Shown: positions 1 through 7,928, numbered from the stretch's first letter. The stretch: 24,336 bases of DNA from an uncultured Eubacteriales bacterium (GCA_934718145.1 CAKUZC010000003.1:1-24336), one strand, 5' to 3'. Numbers and translations are program-made. Notes: generated by a model from the letters alone, not told the origin.

Positions 1-932
1 GTGATGCACCGGGAATGAATGCTACCGTCCGTGCAATTACTAGATATGCTTTGGGAAACGATATAAAAGTTTTTGGAATTAAACGTGGATATATGGGTTT
101 GAGACGTGGAGATATTGTTGAAATGAATTTAAGAACAGTATCTGATATAATTCATAGGGGAGGTACTATACTTTATAGCTCCCGAGATCCGGAATTTAAA
201 ACACCGGAAGGTTTGGAACAAGCCGTAAAATTTTGCAATAATTCCAATATTGATGCAGTTGTAGCAATAGGAGGAGACGGAACATTAAAGGGAGCAATAA
301 GTCTTATGGAAAAAGGTATAAATTGTATTTTTATACCTGCAACTATTGATAATGATGTATCTTGCAGTGATTACTCTATTGGTTTTGATACTGCTGTGAA
401 CACTGCTACTGAAATGGTAGATAAAATAAGGGACACTGCTCAGTCACATGAAAAATGTAGTGTAGTTGAAGTTATGGGAAGATATTGTGGAGACATTGCA
501 ATTAATACTGGAATAGCAGTCGGAGCTACTTCAATAATTGTTCCTGAAATTGAGTGCAATTTTGAAAAAGATGTTATTGAAAGAATAAAGATCACTCAAA
601 GTATGGGAAAAAGACATTTTATAATAATTGTAGCGGAACATTGTGCTAATTCTTTTGATATAGCAAAACAAATTCAGGAAAAAACTGGAATTCAAGCTAG
701 AACGACAATTTTAGGCCATGTTCAAAGAGGTGGTTCACCAACATTAAGAGATCGCGTAGTTGCAAGTGTAATGGGATGCCGAGCAATTGATGTGCTAATT
801 AAAGGAAAAAGAAATCGTGTTATAGCTAAAAAATGTAATAGTATAATAGATTATAGTGTTGATGAAGCACTAAAATTGAAAAAAAACTTTGATTATAAGT
901 TATACATGGATGCTCTGCATATTTCTATTTAG
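1..932 (+). CDS. pfkA: 6-phosphofructokinase, 5' end cut off by the window
   Basis: Phosphorylates fructose 6-phosphate to fructose 1,6-bisphosphate, the committed step of glycolysis, in the cytoplasm. The reading frame is open from base 3 and begins DAPGMNATVR, which is the inside of the family's N-terminal GGDAPGMN nucleotide-binding loop, so only about 10-15 residues are missing. The ATG at 15 is an internal Met, not the start. Further family motifs are GGDGTLKGA, PATIDNDV (substrate-binding TIDND with the catalytic Asp), MGRYCGDIA and LGHVQRGGSPTLRDR. The Gly after GGD in the GGDGT motif is the residue typical of ATP-using rather than pyrophosphate-using enzymes. The residue before TIDND is Ala, where ATP enzymes usually have Gly and PPi enzymes Lys. 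No clear terminator follows. Family assignment is secure; phosphoryl donor is inferred. Confidence 0.95.
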   Translation, partial: DAPGMNATVRAITRYALGNDIKVFGIKRGYMGLRRGDIVEMNLRTVSDIIHRGGTILYSSRDPEFKTPEGLEQAVKFCNNSNIDAVVAIGGDGTLKGAISLMEKGINCIFIPATIDNDVSCSDYSIGFDTAVNTATEMVDKIRDTAQSHEKCSVVEVMGRYCGDIAINTGIAVGATSIIVPEIECNFEKDVIERIKITQSMGKRHFIIIVAEHCANSFDIAKQIQEKTGIQARTTILGHVQRGGSPTLRDRVVASVMGCRAIDVLIKGKRNRVIAKKCNSIIDYSVDEALKLKKNFDYKLYMDALHISI

Positions 933-944
933 TCTAATCATGAA

Positions 945-972
945 TTAACACTAATATTAGTATTTGTATTAA
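945..972 (+). promoter_or_regulatory. Possible promoter of the RibU-like gene
   Basis: TTAACA at 945-950 and TATTAA at 967-972 are separated by 16 bp. Both boxes deviate from consensus and the region is AT-rich, so the call is weak. A start near 980 would give a leader of about 65 nt that contains the hairpin at 1002-1029. Confidence 0.35.
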
Positions 973-979
973 ATTATAG

Positions 980-1046
980 AGGTGGGAAAAATCGAGGATT
1001 ACCTATACAAAATTAATATTTTGTATAGGTCGGGGAACGTAAAAAT
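980..1046 (+). promoter_or_regulatory. Structured leader of the RibU-like gene
   Basis: A perfect 12-bp inverted repeat (arms 1002-1013 and 1018-1029, loop TAAT) ends directly before the purine-rich ribosome site GGGGA at 1032-1036, ten bases ahead of the ATG. It is flanked by two similar purine blocks, TCGAGGA on the left and TCGGGGA on the right, and by GGTGGGAAAA upstream. AGGT at 980-983 could pair with ACCT at 1001-1004, which would compete with the hairpin. The length and motifs do not fit the FMN riboswitch that often controls ribU. A small regulatory RNA is possible, but the class is not recognised. Confidence 0.45.
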
Positions 1047-1586
1047 ATGAAACAACAAAAAACCTTATCTATAGCATATAATTCCGTATTTATAGTAATG
1101 TCATTAATTTTAGGATTTTTAGGTCGATTATCTATTATTCCTGTATTTCCTTTTCTTAAATTGGACTTTTCAGATATTCCGATTTTTCTTTCAACTCTTA
1201 TTTCAGGCATTCCTTCCGGATTAACAGCATTATTTGTTTCTCTAATATTACGAACATTCATGTTTAGTTCTTCCGGATGGATTGGCTTTATAATAAGATC
1301 AACTTCGGCTATAGTAATTTTATTTTTAGGAATATTCAATTCTGACAAAATTAAAAAAAGTTATAAAATTTTATGGATTACTTTTGGAATTTTACTTTGT
1401 TTGATTGTTAAATTATTTATTAATTATTTTTTATGGATAAACTTTTTTAACATTTCTCCTGAAATTATCGATAAATTTATGGTTTCTATAATAATTCCTT
1501 ATAATTTATTAAAACTGATGATTACTGTTTTTGGATCTTTTATATTGTTAAATCACGTAGTTAAAGTAATCAAAATTGCAAAATAA
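1047..1586 (+). CDS. ECF transporter S component, RibU-like
   Basis: Membrane-embedded substrate-binding subunit of an energy-coupling-factor vitamin importer; it would work with EcfA/EcfA'/EcfT encoded elsewhere. The 179-residue product is strongly hydrophobic with about five or six predicted spans, the usual size for S components. The segment FLKLDFSDIP (residues 36-45), followed by a hydrophobic span, matches the loop characteristic of the RibU riboflavin group. The start is an ATG with GGGGA ten bases upstream. No ECF ATPase genes lie nearby, which fits the group II arrangement where S subunits are scattered and share one module. Substrate (riboflavin) is inferred from the motif only; another vitamin cannot be excluded. 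Confidence 0.8.
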   Translation: MKQQKTLSIAYNSVFIVMSLILGFLGRLSIIPVFPFLKLDFSDIPIFLSTLISGIPSGLTALFVSLILRTFMFSSSGWIGFIIRSTSAIVILFLGIFNSDKIKKSYKILWITFGILLCLIVKLFINYFLWINFFNISPEIIDKFMVSIIIPYNLLKLMITVFGSFILLNHVVKVIKIAK

Positions 1587-1596
1587 AAAATAGTTT

Positions 1597-1625
1597 TTGA
1601 CAAACATTTAATTTTATGATAATAA
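1597..1625 (+). promoter_or_regulatory. Promoter of tRNA-Arg
   Basis: A perfect -35 box TTGACA lies at 1597-1602. AT-rich -10 candidates follow at suitable distance: TAATAA at 1620-1625 with a 17-bp spacer, or GATAAT at 1618-1623 with 15 bp. The tRNA begins 12 bases further on. Confidence 0.7.
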
Positions 1626-1636
1626 TATAGTGGTGA

Positions 1637-1711
1637 GCCCCCTTAGTTAAATGGATATAACAAGTCCCTCCTAAGGATTAGTTGTCAGTTCGATTCTGGC
1701 AGGGGGTACCA
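1637..1711 (+). tRNA. tRNA-Arg, anticodon CCT
   Basis: Folds into a standard cloverleaf. The acceptor arm is 1637-1643 with 1701-1707, including one terminal G-T pair. The D stem is GTTA/TAAC. The anticodon stem is AGTCC/GGATT with a 7-base loop that places CCT at 1670-1672. The variable loop is short, and the T stem GTCAG/CTGGC closes the loop TTCGATT. The 3' CCA is encoded (1709-1711). It reads AGG arginine codons. A T-run follows directly. Confidence 0.95.
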
Positions 1712-1787
1712 TTTTTTCTCTTCTTTATATAATGAAAAAGGTTTAGAAGTGTTTTTACTCTCCCCTCTTTCCTAGTTTAAATTTTGA

Positions 1788-1830
1788 TTCCCGTCTATCT
1801 TAATTGATAGATGGGAGTTTTATTTTACGT
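1788..1830 (+). terminator. Rho-independent terminator after tRNA-Arg
   Basis: A 10-bp stem (1790-1799 with 1806-1815, one G-T pair, loop TTAATT) is followed by a T-rich tract. It lies about 80 bases after the tRNA and isolates the next transcription unit from it. Confidence 0.8.
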
Positions 1831-1855
1831 TTTAGCAAAAATTTCAAAAACGCAC

Positions 1856-1883
1856 TTGACAAGTATATATATATATATATAAT
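1856..1883 (+). promoter_or_regulatory. Promoter with a (TA)9 spacer
   Basis: Perfect TTGACA at 1856-1861 and perfect TATAAT at 1878-1883 are separated by 16 bp. All but two bases of the spacer, and the first half of the -10 box, belong to an uninterrupted (TA)9 tract at 1864-1881. Gain or loss of a repeat unit would change the spacer by 2 bp and so promoter strength. The promoter drives the unknown gene at 1952. Confidence 0.85.
1864..1881. repeat. (TA)9 dinucleotide repeat
   Basis: Nine uninterrupted TA units located between promoter boxes. Tracts like this are prone to slipped-strand length change; population variability has not been shown here. Confidence 0.95.
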
Positions 1884-1951
1884 GAATATATATTTCAAAG
1901 TCAAATCTTTAAAAATATTTGTTTTAAATAAAATAATTGGAGGGATTACTA

Positions 1952-2929
1952 ATGGGAAAGTCAATAACATTCATGACTAATTATTCAGCTTTGCAAGGAG
2001 GAAAAATTAATATTAGGGTAGGAAATTATATTCTTACTAAGATAATGGCAGGAAGATTTACTATGGATTTAGATGCTTATGAACCGAAAAAAGGTTCTCC
2101 TGAAGAAACACAAAAGGATGAAATGTACGACGATATATGCAAATTAGCCAGAAAGGACTGTTATCTTTCTAAATGGTCAAAGATATTAGATGGTAACGTT
2201 GATGTGGTAGCGTTTGCTACGGATAAAGCGGAGATTAGAACTAATAATATGGAAAAATATGCGGCTAAGGTTGATTTTATGAAAAAATATATGGTTAGGT
2301 TTAATTTTAAAGGTCAACTATGTAAGATAAATTTAGGTTACACGAAAGGCAATTTACTTAAATTGACTATATTTTCTCCGTTTTTTCAACAATTTCCATC
2401 TAAAGGTAAATATGCAACTCGTGAGGAAATGGAAGTTATGTTACACACCTATGATAAAGAAAATAAAGATTATGGTAGTGCCAGTGAAGCGATAAAATTG
2501 GGTGGAGAATTTATGAATGAAATTAAAAAACAGGCTGGTAATTTAATAGAAGCAAATGAGAGTTTTATAAAGAAAATTAAAGGAGGATATATAACCACCG
2601 ACGAAAAACAGATGTATGCATGCTGCCCATCTTCTTTAGAATATTTAGTACGGGAAGGATTGGAGAGCGGGTATATTAAATACGAGATAGATAAAGATAG
2701 AGAAATTATTTCAGGAGACGGTAAGACAGTTAAGTATGACGGCAATATAATGATATTTTATCCTACCAAAACTGTAATGGCAAATAACTTTGGTATTCTA
2801 GTAGACCATATGAAGCAAGTTAAGGAATATGTTAATAGTCCCTTAGTATATTTGGGAGAGATTAACAAAGAACTAGAATGGCTTAAAGATGCGCAGGTAG
2901 AGGATATTCAGGAGTATTATAAGGGCTAG
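1952..2929 (+). CDS. Protein of unknown function, 325 aa
   Basis: I do not recognise a family. The protein is soluble-looking, with no signal peptide or membrane span, and has a mixed alpha/beta pattern. It starts MGKSITFMTNY, has a helical, charged middle (about residues 150-215, rich in Lys and Glu) and ends in a charged helix. The start is the ATG at 1952 because GGAGG lies at 1939-1943 with ideal spacing; a TTG at 1937 in the same frame sits in front of that site and is unlikely. It stands alone between terminators, has a consensus promoter with a (TA)9 spacer, and converges on murF. The promoter layout suggests switchable expression, which is more typical of surface, defence or host-interaction genes than of housekeeping ones, but the sequence gives no direct sign of role. 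Confidence 0.8.
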   Translation: MGKSITFMTNYSALQGGKINIRVGNYILTKIMAGRFTMDLDAYEPKKGSPEETQKDEMYDDICKLARKDCYLSKWSKILDGNVDVVAFATDKAEIRTNNMEKYAAKVDFMKKYMVRFNFKGQLCKINLGYTKGNLLKLTIFSPFFQQFPSKGKYATREEMEVMLHTYDKENKDYGSASEAIKLGGEFMNEIKKQAGNLIEANESFIKKIKGGYITTDEKQMYACCPSSLEYLVREGLESGYIKYEIDKDREIISGDGKTVKYDGNIMIFYPTKTVMANNFGILVDHMKQVKEYVNSPLVYLGEINKELEWLKDAQVEDIQEYYKG

Positions 2930-2951
2930 AGTAGTAATATTTTAAATCTCA

Positions 2952-2979
2952 AAAGCCATCCATTAGTTAGGATGGCTTT
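2952..2979. terminator. Terminator between convergent genes
   Basis: A 10-bp perfect stem (2952-2961 with 2970-2979) has an 8-base loop. It has T-rich flanks on both sides and probably serves both the 325-aa gene and murF. The murF stop codon (2963-2965) lies in its loop. Confidence 0.8.
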
Positions 2980-4390
2980 CACTTTGTTCATTTTTATTAT
3001 CTCGAGTTGGTTTCTTTATTGTGTCTTTTAAAAAATTTACAATCTCTTCTGTGTGCATTCCGCGTGACCCTTTTATCAGTATATTATCTCCTTTGCAAAT
3101 ACATTCTGATAAAAACTCACAGGCTTCTGCATTTGAATCAAAATGTACCGCATTTATATACTGATTTGATGACTTTGCCCCATCTGATAAATATTTTGAT
3201 TCGTTTCCTATGGTTACTATAATATCTATGCCCTCAATTGCAATATACCTTCCTGTTTCAAAATGAATTTCGTGAGACTTCTCCCCCAGCTCCAACATGT
3301 CTGCAATAACTACAATGTTTTTTTCAAGTTTTGGCAAGGTTCTTAAAACACCCACAGAGCTTTTTATTGAATCGGGACTTGCATTGTAAGAATCATCTAT
3401 AATTGTTACACCGTTTAAATTAAATATCTGTTGTCTCATTTCAACGTTTTTAAATGCCATTAGACCTTTCTTTATATCTTCTATATGTATACCCATTCCA
3501 TCGGCTATAGATATAGCAGCTAATGCATTATAGACATTATGAATTCCCAAACAGGGTATTGTAATGGGTTCTTTAAATTCAGAAGTTATCAACGTAAAAT
3601 GAGTTTTATTATCATCAGAATAGATATCTTCACATTTATAGGGATAATTTCCATTCATTCCGAAATAAATTATATTATTATGAAGTAATTTTATTTCAGG
3701 ATCCGATAAAATGGGTGAATCTCCATTTAGATATAAAATACCTTTATTTTTGGGCAATATTTTAATTTTTTCTCTGCACGTATTTTGAGTTGATTTAAAA
3801 TTTTCAATATGTGAGACTCCTATATTTGTAATTACAGCTATATCGACATCTGCAATTTCTGAAAGTCTATCCATTTCTCCGAATTCACTTATTCCCATTT
3901 CAACTACTGCAACTTGGTGTGTTGAGTTTAAATTAAACAGTGTAAGTGGCAATCCTATTTGGCCGTTATAATTAGATTCAGTTTTCAAAACATTCATGGA
4001 ACTGCTCAATGCAGCTGCAATCATTTCTTTAGTAGTAGTTTTCCCTACGCTTCCGGTTACCCCTATAAAAGGAATTTTAAATTTATGCCTGTAATACTTT
4101 GCTAAATCACCCAATGCCTTTTGCGTAGATTCAACTGCTATTAATGAACCTTGCGGATTTTCTAAAATTTTATGATTTTTTTGAACAAGAGAAACCAAAG
4201 CTCCTGATTCAAAAGCTTTTTCAATGAATTCATGTCCATCATTATTATTCCCTATCAAAGGAATGAATAAAGAATTTTTTTCACATTTTCTACTGTCAAT
4301 ATATACCGAATCCACTGTTAAATCGGTATTTCCAGATAAAAGTTCTCCTCCCGTGGCTTCTATTATTTCTGAGATGGTAAGTTGTTCCAT
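2963..4390 (-). CDS. murF: UDP-MurNAc-tripeptide--D-Ala-D-Ala ligase
   Basis: Adds D-Ala-D-Ala to the UDP-MurNAc-tripeptide, the last cytoplasmic step in making the peptidoglycan precursor. The 475-residue length is normal. Family motifs are the ATP loop GVTGSVGKTTTK (110-121), ESNYNGQIGLP (138-148), VVEMGISEFGEM (162-173), ITNIGVSHIENF (187-198), HNVYNALAA in the central domain, and IIDDSYNASPDS near the start of the C-terminal domain. The start ATG has GAGGTAA upstream. Its first 28 bases overlap the end of murE, so the two are translationally linked. The last residues run into the shared terminator hairpin. Confidence 0.97.
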   Translation of the reverse strand: MEQLTISEIIEATGGELLSGNTDLTVDSVYIDSRKCEKNSLFIPLIGNNNDGHEFIEKAFESGALVSLVQKNHKILENPQGSLIAVESTQKALGDLAKYYRHKFKIPFIGVTGSVGKTTTKEMIAAALSSSMNVLKTESNYNGQIGLPLTLFNLNSTHQVAVVEMGISEFGEMDRLSEIADVDIAVITNIGVSHIENFKSTQNTCREKIKILPKNKGILYLNGDSPILSDPEIKLLHNNIIYFGMNGNYPYKCEDIYSDDNKTHFTLITSEFKEPITIPCLGIHNVYNALAAISIADGMGIHIEDIKKGLMAFKNVEMRQQIFNLNGVTIIDDSYNASPDSIKSSVGVLRTLPKLEKNIVVIADMLELGEKSHEIHFETGRYIAIEGIDIIVTIGNESKYLSDGAKSSNQYINAVHFDSNAEACEFLSECICKGDNILIKGSRGMHTEEIVNFLKDTIKKPTRDNKNEQSESHPN

Positions 4391-5850
4391 ACGTTACCTC
4401 GTTTTGAATTTTTTATAATATTTTCTATTACCGCTCTTTCATCAAAAGGATGTTTAATTCCCTCAATTTCTTGATAATCTTCATGACCTTTCCCTGCCAA
4501 TATTATGATATCACCTTTTTGAGAATTCTCAAGACAGTACTTTATGGCTTCTTTCCTATTTTCCACTATTATATATTTTCCGTCTGTCTTTTCTATTCCT
4601 TTTTTAATATCATTAATTATTTCCAAAGGCTCTTCAAATCTCGGATTATCACTAGTTATAACTGATAAATCAGCTAGATTACCTGCTGTTTCACCCATTT
4701 CATATCTTCGTATTTTGGGTCTATTTCCGCCCGCACCAAACATGATAATCAATCTATTTGGATTGTATTTTCTCATTGTTTTTAAAATACTTTCCATACT
4801 TAGAGCGTTATGAGCGTAATCTATAAAAACTGCATAATCTTCAGAAACTTTGAAAGGTTCAACGCGCCCCTTTACTCTAAACTTGCAAATCCCTTGTCTT
4901 ATGTTTTCATCAGAAATCCCCACGTATTTGCAAACTGAATATGCAGCAAGAGCGTTATATACATTAAATTCACCGGGTACCGGTATATACATGTCTTTAA
5001 CTTCGCATAAATCACATTTTAACCCAATATTCCCCGATTTATTGAAAAGTTGTATATTTTTTGCGTAATAATCTGCGACTCTTTTTATTCCAAAAGTTTT
5101 AATTTTACACGTGTGATTCCTTATTACATTAGAACTGTTTTCATCGTCTATATTTATAAATCCTACTACACATTTAGAAAAAAGCATACTTTTACACTCA
5201 AGGTATTCTTCAAGTGAACTGTGTTCGTTATCGCCTATATGATCACTGGAAAAATTTGTAAAAATACCAAAATCGAACTCAAATTCATCAAGTCGGTGAG
5301 TCTTAAGTCCAATTGAAGAAGCTTCCAGTACAACACATTTACACCCGTCTTCTATCATTTTACGAACGTTTTTTTGTATTTCATATGATTCAGGAGTAGT
5401 ATTATTTAGTTTTACTATATTATCTCCATATACCGCTCCAATTGTTCCTATAACTCCTGTTTTTATTCCGGCTTCCTCTAGAATTGATTTAATCATAAAA
5501 GAAGTAGTCGTTTTCCCTTTTGTACCAGTAATACCTATGGTTGTAAGTTCTTTGGAAGGATAATTAAAAAAAGCTGCTGAAATACGTGATAAAAATTTTC
5601 TACTGTCTGTTACTTTTATAACTGTTACACCAGATATATTTATTTCTTTCTGTACAACAACTGCAACAGCACCATTATTCAGAGCATCATTTATATAATC
5701 ATGTCCATCAAAATTCGAACCGCAAAGGCATACAAATATGCTGTTTTTTTTTACATTTCTGGAATCATAGCATATATCAGAAATATCTACATTGATATCT
5801 CCTTTAATTTCATTGAAAACTGAGTTTTTTATAAGGTCTTTAAGAATCAT
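4363..5850 (-). CDS. murE: UDP-MurNAc-L-Ala-D-Glu--meso-diaminopimelate ligase
   Basis: Adds the third stem amino acid to the peptidoglycan precursor. The 495-residue protein has the P-loop GITGTKGKTTT (106-116), TNFSSDHIGDNEHSSLEEYLECK with the Lys expected to be carbamylated at 220, HN in the DYAHN motif (344-348), DNPRFEEP (401-408) and GKGHEDYQ near the C-terminus. DNPR is the signature for meso-diaminopimelate; Lys-adding enzymes differ at this site. The ATG at 5850 is preferred over an in-frame TTG at 5856, because GAGGG sits nine bases from the ATG and only three from the TTG. The gene lies 26 bp after trpS and overlaps murF by 28 bp. Confidence 0.95.
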   Translation of the reverse strand: MILKDLIKNSVFNEIKGDINVDISDICYDSRNVKKNSIFVCLCGSNFDGHDYINDALNNGAVAVVVQKEINISGVTVIKVTDSRKFLSRISAAFFNYPSKELTTIGITGTKGKTTTSFMIKSILEEAGIKTGVIGTIGAVYGDNIVKLNNTTPESYEIQKNVRKMIEDGCKCVVLEASSIGLKTHRLDEFEFDFGIFTNFSSDHIGDNEHSSLEEYLECKSMLFSKCVVGFINIDDENSSNVIRNHTCKIKTFGIKRVADYYAKNIQLFNKSGNIGLKCDLCEVKDMYIPVPGEFNVYNALAAYSVCKYVGISDENIRQGICKFRVKGRVEPFKVSEDYAVFIDYAHNALSMESILKTMRKYNPNRLIIMFGAGGNRPKIRRYEMGETAGNLADLSVITSDNPRFEEPLEIINDIKKGIEKTDGKYIIVENRKEAIKYCLENSQKGDIIILAGKGHEDYQEIEGIKHPFDERAVIENIIKNSKRGNVWNNLPSQK

Positions 5851-5876
5851 AAACAATTACCCTCGATGTCAATTAT

Positions 5877-6887
5877 CTATTTAATGAAAAAATCTTTATA
5901 GTCTATTTTCATCGACTTTTTAACTTTTGCCAACGTTTCATTAGTTACTATTTTGGATTTTTCTGTTCCTTCAAATGCTATTTTATAAACTTCTGAAATA
6001 TTTTGTTCCAATACTTTTCTTTTTTCTCTTATGGGTTCTAAAATGTTTTGTAAAACTTCATTTAAGTACTTTTTGACTTTAACGTCTCCAAGTCCACCTT
6101 TTTCATAATGAGCTTTCATTGAACTTATCTTTTCTTTATCTTCACCGAATGCTTCCAAATATATAAATACCGGATTATCCTTTGTATTTCCCGGATCATT
6201 TATATTAAGATGATTAGGATCAGTAAACATTTTCATTACTTTCTTTTCTACTTCATCCGGAGAATCAGATAAATATATCGTGTTTCCCAAAGACTTACTC
6301 ATTTTATTTTTTCCATCTGTTCCTATTAGACGAGGAGTGTTAGATAGGATAATTTTAGGCTCTTTTAAAGTTTGACCATAATAAAAATTGAATTTCCTCA
6401 CTATTTCGCAAGTCTGTTCAATCATCGGAGATTGGTCTTCTCCCACAGGGACTAAATCCGCTCCAAAAGCTGTTATATCTGCTGCTTGACTAATAGGATA
6501 AGTCAAAAATCCTGCCGGAATTCCCCCATTAAATTTTCTAACTTTAATTTCTTGTTTTATCGTGGGATTTCTTTCCAAACGAGCCACACTGACTAAATTT
6601 AGGTAGAATATTGTCAGCTCTGCAATTGCAGGTATCATAGACTGTATACATATTGTTGTTTTCTTGGGATCTATTCCAACTGATAAATAATCCAACAACA
6701 ATTCCAATATATTATCTCTTACTTTCTGCGGATTGTCTGCATTATCAGTAAGCGCTTGTACATCAGCAATCAATATATATTGCTCGTGTTTGTCTTGCAG
6801 TTTTACTCTATTTTTAAGCGAACCTATATAATGTCCCAGATGGAGTTTGCCTGTAGGACGATCTCCGGTAAGTATGATTTCTTTCAT
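5877..6887 (-). CDS. trpS: Tryptophanyl-tRNA synthetase
   Basis: Charges tRNA-Trp with tryptophan using ATP. The 336-residue length fits bacterial TrpS, a class Ic synthetase. The HIGH-type motif is HLGH (16-19) within GDRPTGKLHLGHYIGS, and KMSKS is at 195-199 within GKNKMSKSLGN. GEDQSPMIEQT is the usual dimer and tRNA-contact segment. The start has GGGGA upstream. It is the first gene of a likely trpS-murE-murF operon. There is no T-box leader in the short upstream region, so tryptophan control at this site is not evident. Confidence 0.97.
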   Translation of the reverse strand: MKEIILTGDRPTGKLHLGHYIGSLKNRVKLQDKHEQYILIADVQALTDNADNPQKVRDNILELLLDYLSVGIDPKKTTICIQSMIPAIAELTIFYLNLVSVARLERNPTIKQEIKVRKFNGGIPAGFLTYPISQAADITAFGADLVPVGEDQSPMIEQTCEIVRKFNFYYGQTLKEPKIILSNTPRLIGTDGKNKMSKSLGNTIYLSDSPDEVEKKVMKMFTDPNHLNINDPGNTKDNPVFIYLEAFGEDKEKISSMKAHYEKGGLGDVKVKKYLNEVLQNILEPIREKRKVLEQNISEVYKIAFEGTEKSKIVTNETLAKVKKSMKIDYKDFFIK

Positions 6888-6919
6888 TTTTAAATATCCC
6901 CTATTAAAGATTTGTTTTT

Positions 6920-6948
6920 AGTATACAACGTTAAAGTCTGAAAAACAA
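6920..6948 (-). promoter_or_regulatory. Promoter of the trpS-murE-murF unit
   Basis: Reading the minus strand, TTGTTT (6943-6948) and TATACT (6920-6925) are separated by 17 bp, about 33 bases before the trpS start. Confidence 0.65.
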
Positions 6949-6971
6949 ACTAATCACTCTCTAAACTACGG

Positions 6972-7298
6972 TTAAAGCTTCATAATGTAATAACAAAGTA
7001 CCACTATGCTAATTGTTATTATTACTACATCTACCCATATGCTTTTTTTGAAAAGAGAATCTTTATGTATTCCCATCCATACTGCAACAACAAGCGGAAC
7101 TGAAAAAGGATTATACTTCAACGATTCATAAAATTTTAGATTAATTAATGACTTAAGAGCATGAAGAGTTCCACACGCCGGACATGGTATATTCAAAATT
7201 GCTTTAAATGGGCAAGGAAACTCAATAATGATTAAAACTGCAATAACCGCAAATATCAATAAGTGATAGTAAATTATATGCGTTTTAGACTTCCTCAT
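6972..7298 (-). CDS. DUF2752 family membrane protein
   Basis: A 108-residue protein with three predicted membrane spans (about residues 9-25, 62-78 and 88-106). The centre carries NIPCPACGTLHALKSL followed by YNPFSVPLV. This matches the DUF2752 hallmark of a cysteine pair (CPxCG) with a downstream Asn-Pro. The biochemical role of the family is unknown; the conserved cysteines suggest metal or redox chemistry, which is inference. The start ATG has AAGGAA upstream. It lies between the DJ-1-like gene and trpS on the same strand and may share the DJ-1-like gene's transcript. Confidence 0.85.
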   Translation of the reverse strand: MRKSKTHIIYYHLLIFAVIAVLIIIEFPCPFKAILNIPCPACGTLHALKSLINLKFYESLKYNPFSVPLVVAVWMGIHKDSLFKKSIWVDVVIITISIVVLCYYIMKL

Positions 7299-7352
7299 AA
7301 AAATATAAATTCCTTAGATTGAGTTTTATGACTTAAAAATTCAAAATATTGA

Positions 7353-7892
7353 CTAAATAAATTGCATTGAACTGCTTACAACTTTAACCGCTCTCTTACC
7401 TTTTATATATTCTAAAATTTTAAATCCAAATTCAGCAGCAACTCCGGGTCCTATTGAAGTTATTATATTGCCATCACTACATACAGATAAACTTGAAACT
7501 TCAGCACCTGTTAACTTTTCTTCAAAGCCAGGATAGCAACAAGCAGATTTTCCATTTAAAATACCCATTTCTCCTAAAATTGATGGAGCGGCACATATTG
7601 CAGCAATAAGTAAGTTCTTTTCATAACAATATTTTATCGTGTCTGTAACTTTTTTGTTTTTACTCAGATTCAAAGTACCGGGCATACCTCCTGGTAATAC
7701 TATTCCGTCAATTTCTGTTTCTTTTAATTCTTCAATTGTAATATCTGTTTCAATACTAATTCCCAGAGAACCTTTAACTGTATTTTTTTCCAAACCTACT
7801 GTTTTAATCGGAATTTTTCCCCTTTTCAGAATATCAAGAGGTGTTATTGCTTCGATTTCTTCAAATCCATCTGCTAAAAACATATAAATCAT
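7353..7892 (-). CDS. DJ-1/PfpI family protein
   Basis: Belongs to the DJ-1/ThiJ/PfpI superfamily (class I glutamine amidotransferase-like fold). Members act as chaperone-like, deglycase-type or oxidative stress proteins. The 179-residue product starts MIYMFLADGFEEIEA. It has the conserved acidic site in GFEEIE, the GIVLPGGMPG strand-turn, and the nucleophile-elbow Cys100 in AAICAAPSIL, as in the human DJ-1 subgroup. The ATG at 7892 is chosen because GGAGG lies seven bases upstream; an in-frame ATG at 7898 is only one base from that site. Physiological substrate is unknown. Confidence 0.9.
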   Translation of the reverse strand: MIYMFLADGFEEIEAITPLDILKRGKIPIKTVGLEKNTVKGSLGISIETDITIEELKETEIDGIVLPGGMPGTLNLSKNKKVTDTIKYCYEKNLLIAAICAAPSILGEMGILNGKSACCYPGFEEKLTGAEVSSLSVCSDGNIITSIGPGVAAEFGFKILEYIKGKRAVKVVSSSMQFI

Positions 7893-7928
7893 TTTCATAC
7901 CTCCGAATTAATCAATATTTATCGTCTA

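Noticed and set aside
980..1046. FMN riboswitch upstream of the RibU-like gene
   Set aside because: The leader is about 65 nt and lacks the conserved FMN aptamer segments, which need well over 100 nt. Only a hairpin leader of unknown class is supported.
1013..1348. Minus-strand frame opposite the RibU-like gene
   Set aside because: It has no ribosome site or protein family features and lies fully against a clear ECF S-component gene.
1937..1951. TTG start giving a five-residue extension (MEGLL) to the 325-aa protein
   Set aside because: The TTG lies in front of the GGAGG ribosome site; the ATG at 1952 has ideal spacing from it.
6888..6971. T-box leader before trpS
   Set aside because: The gap is only 84 bp and holds a plain promoter; no T-box sequence or stem is present.
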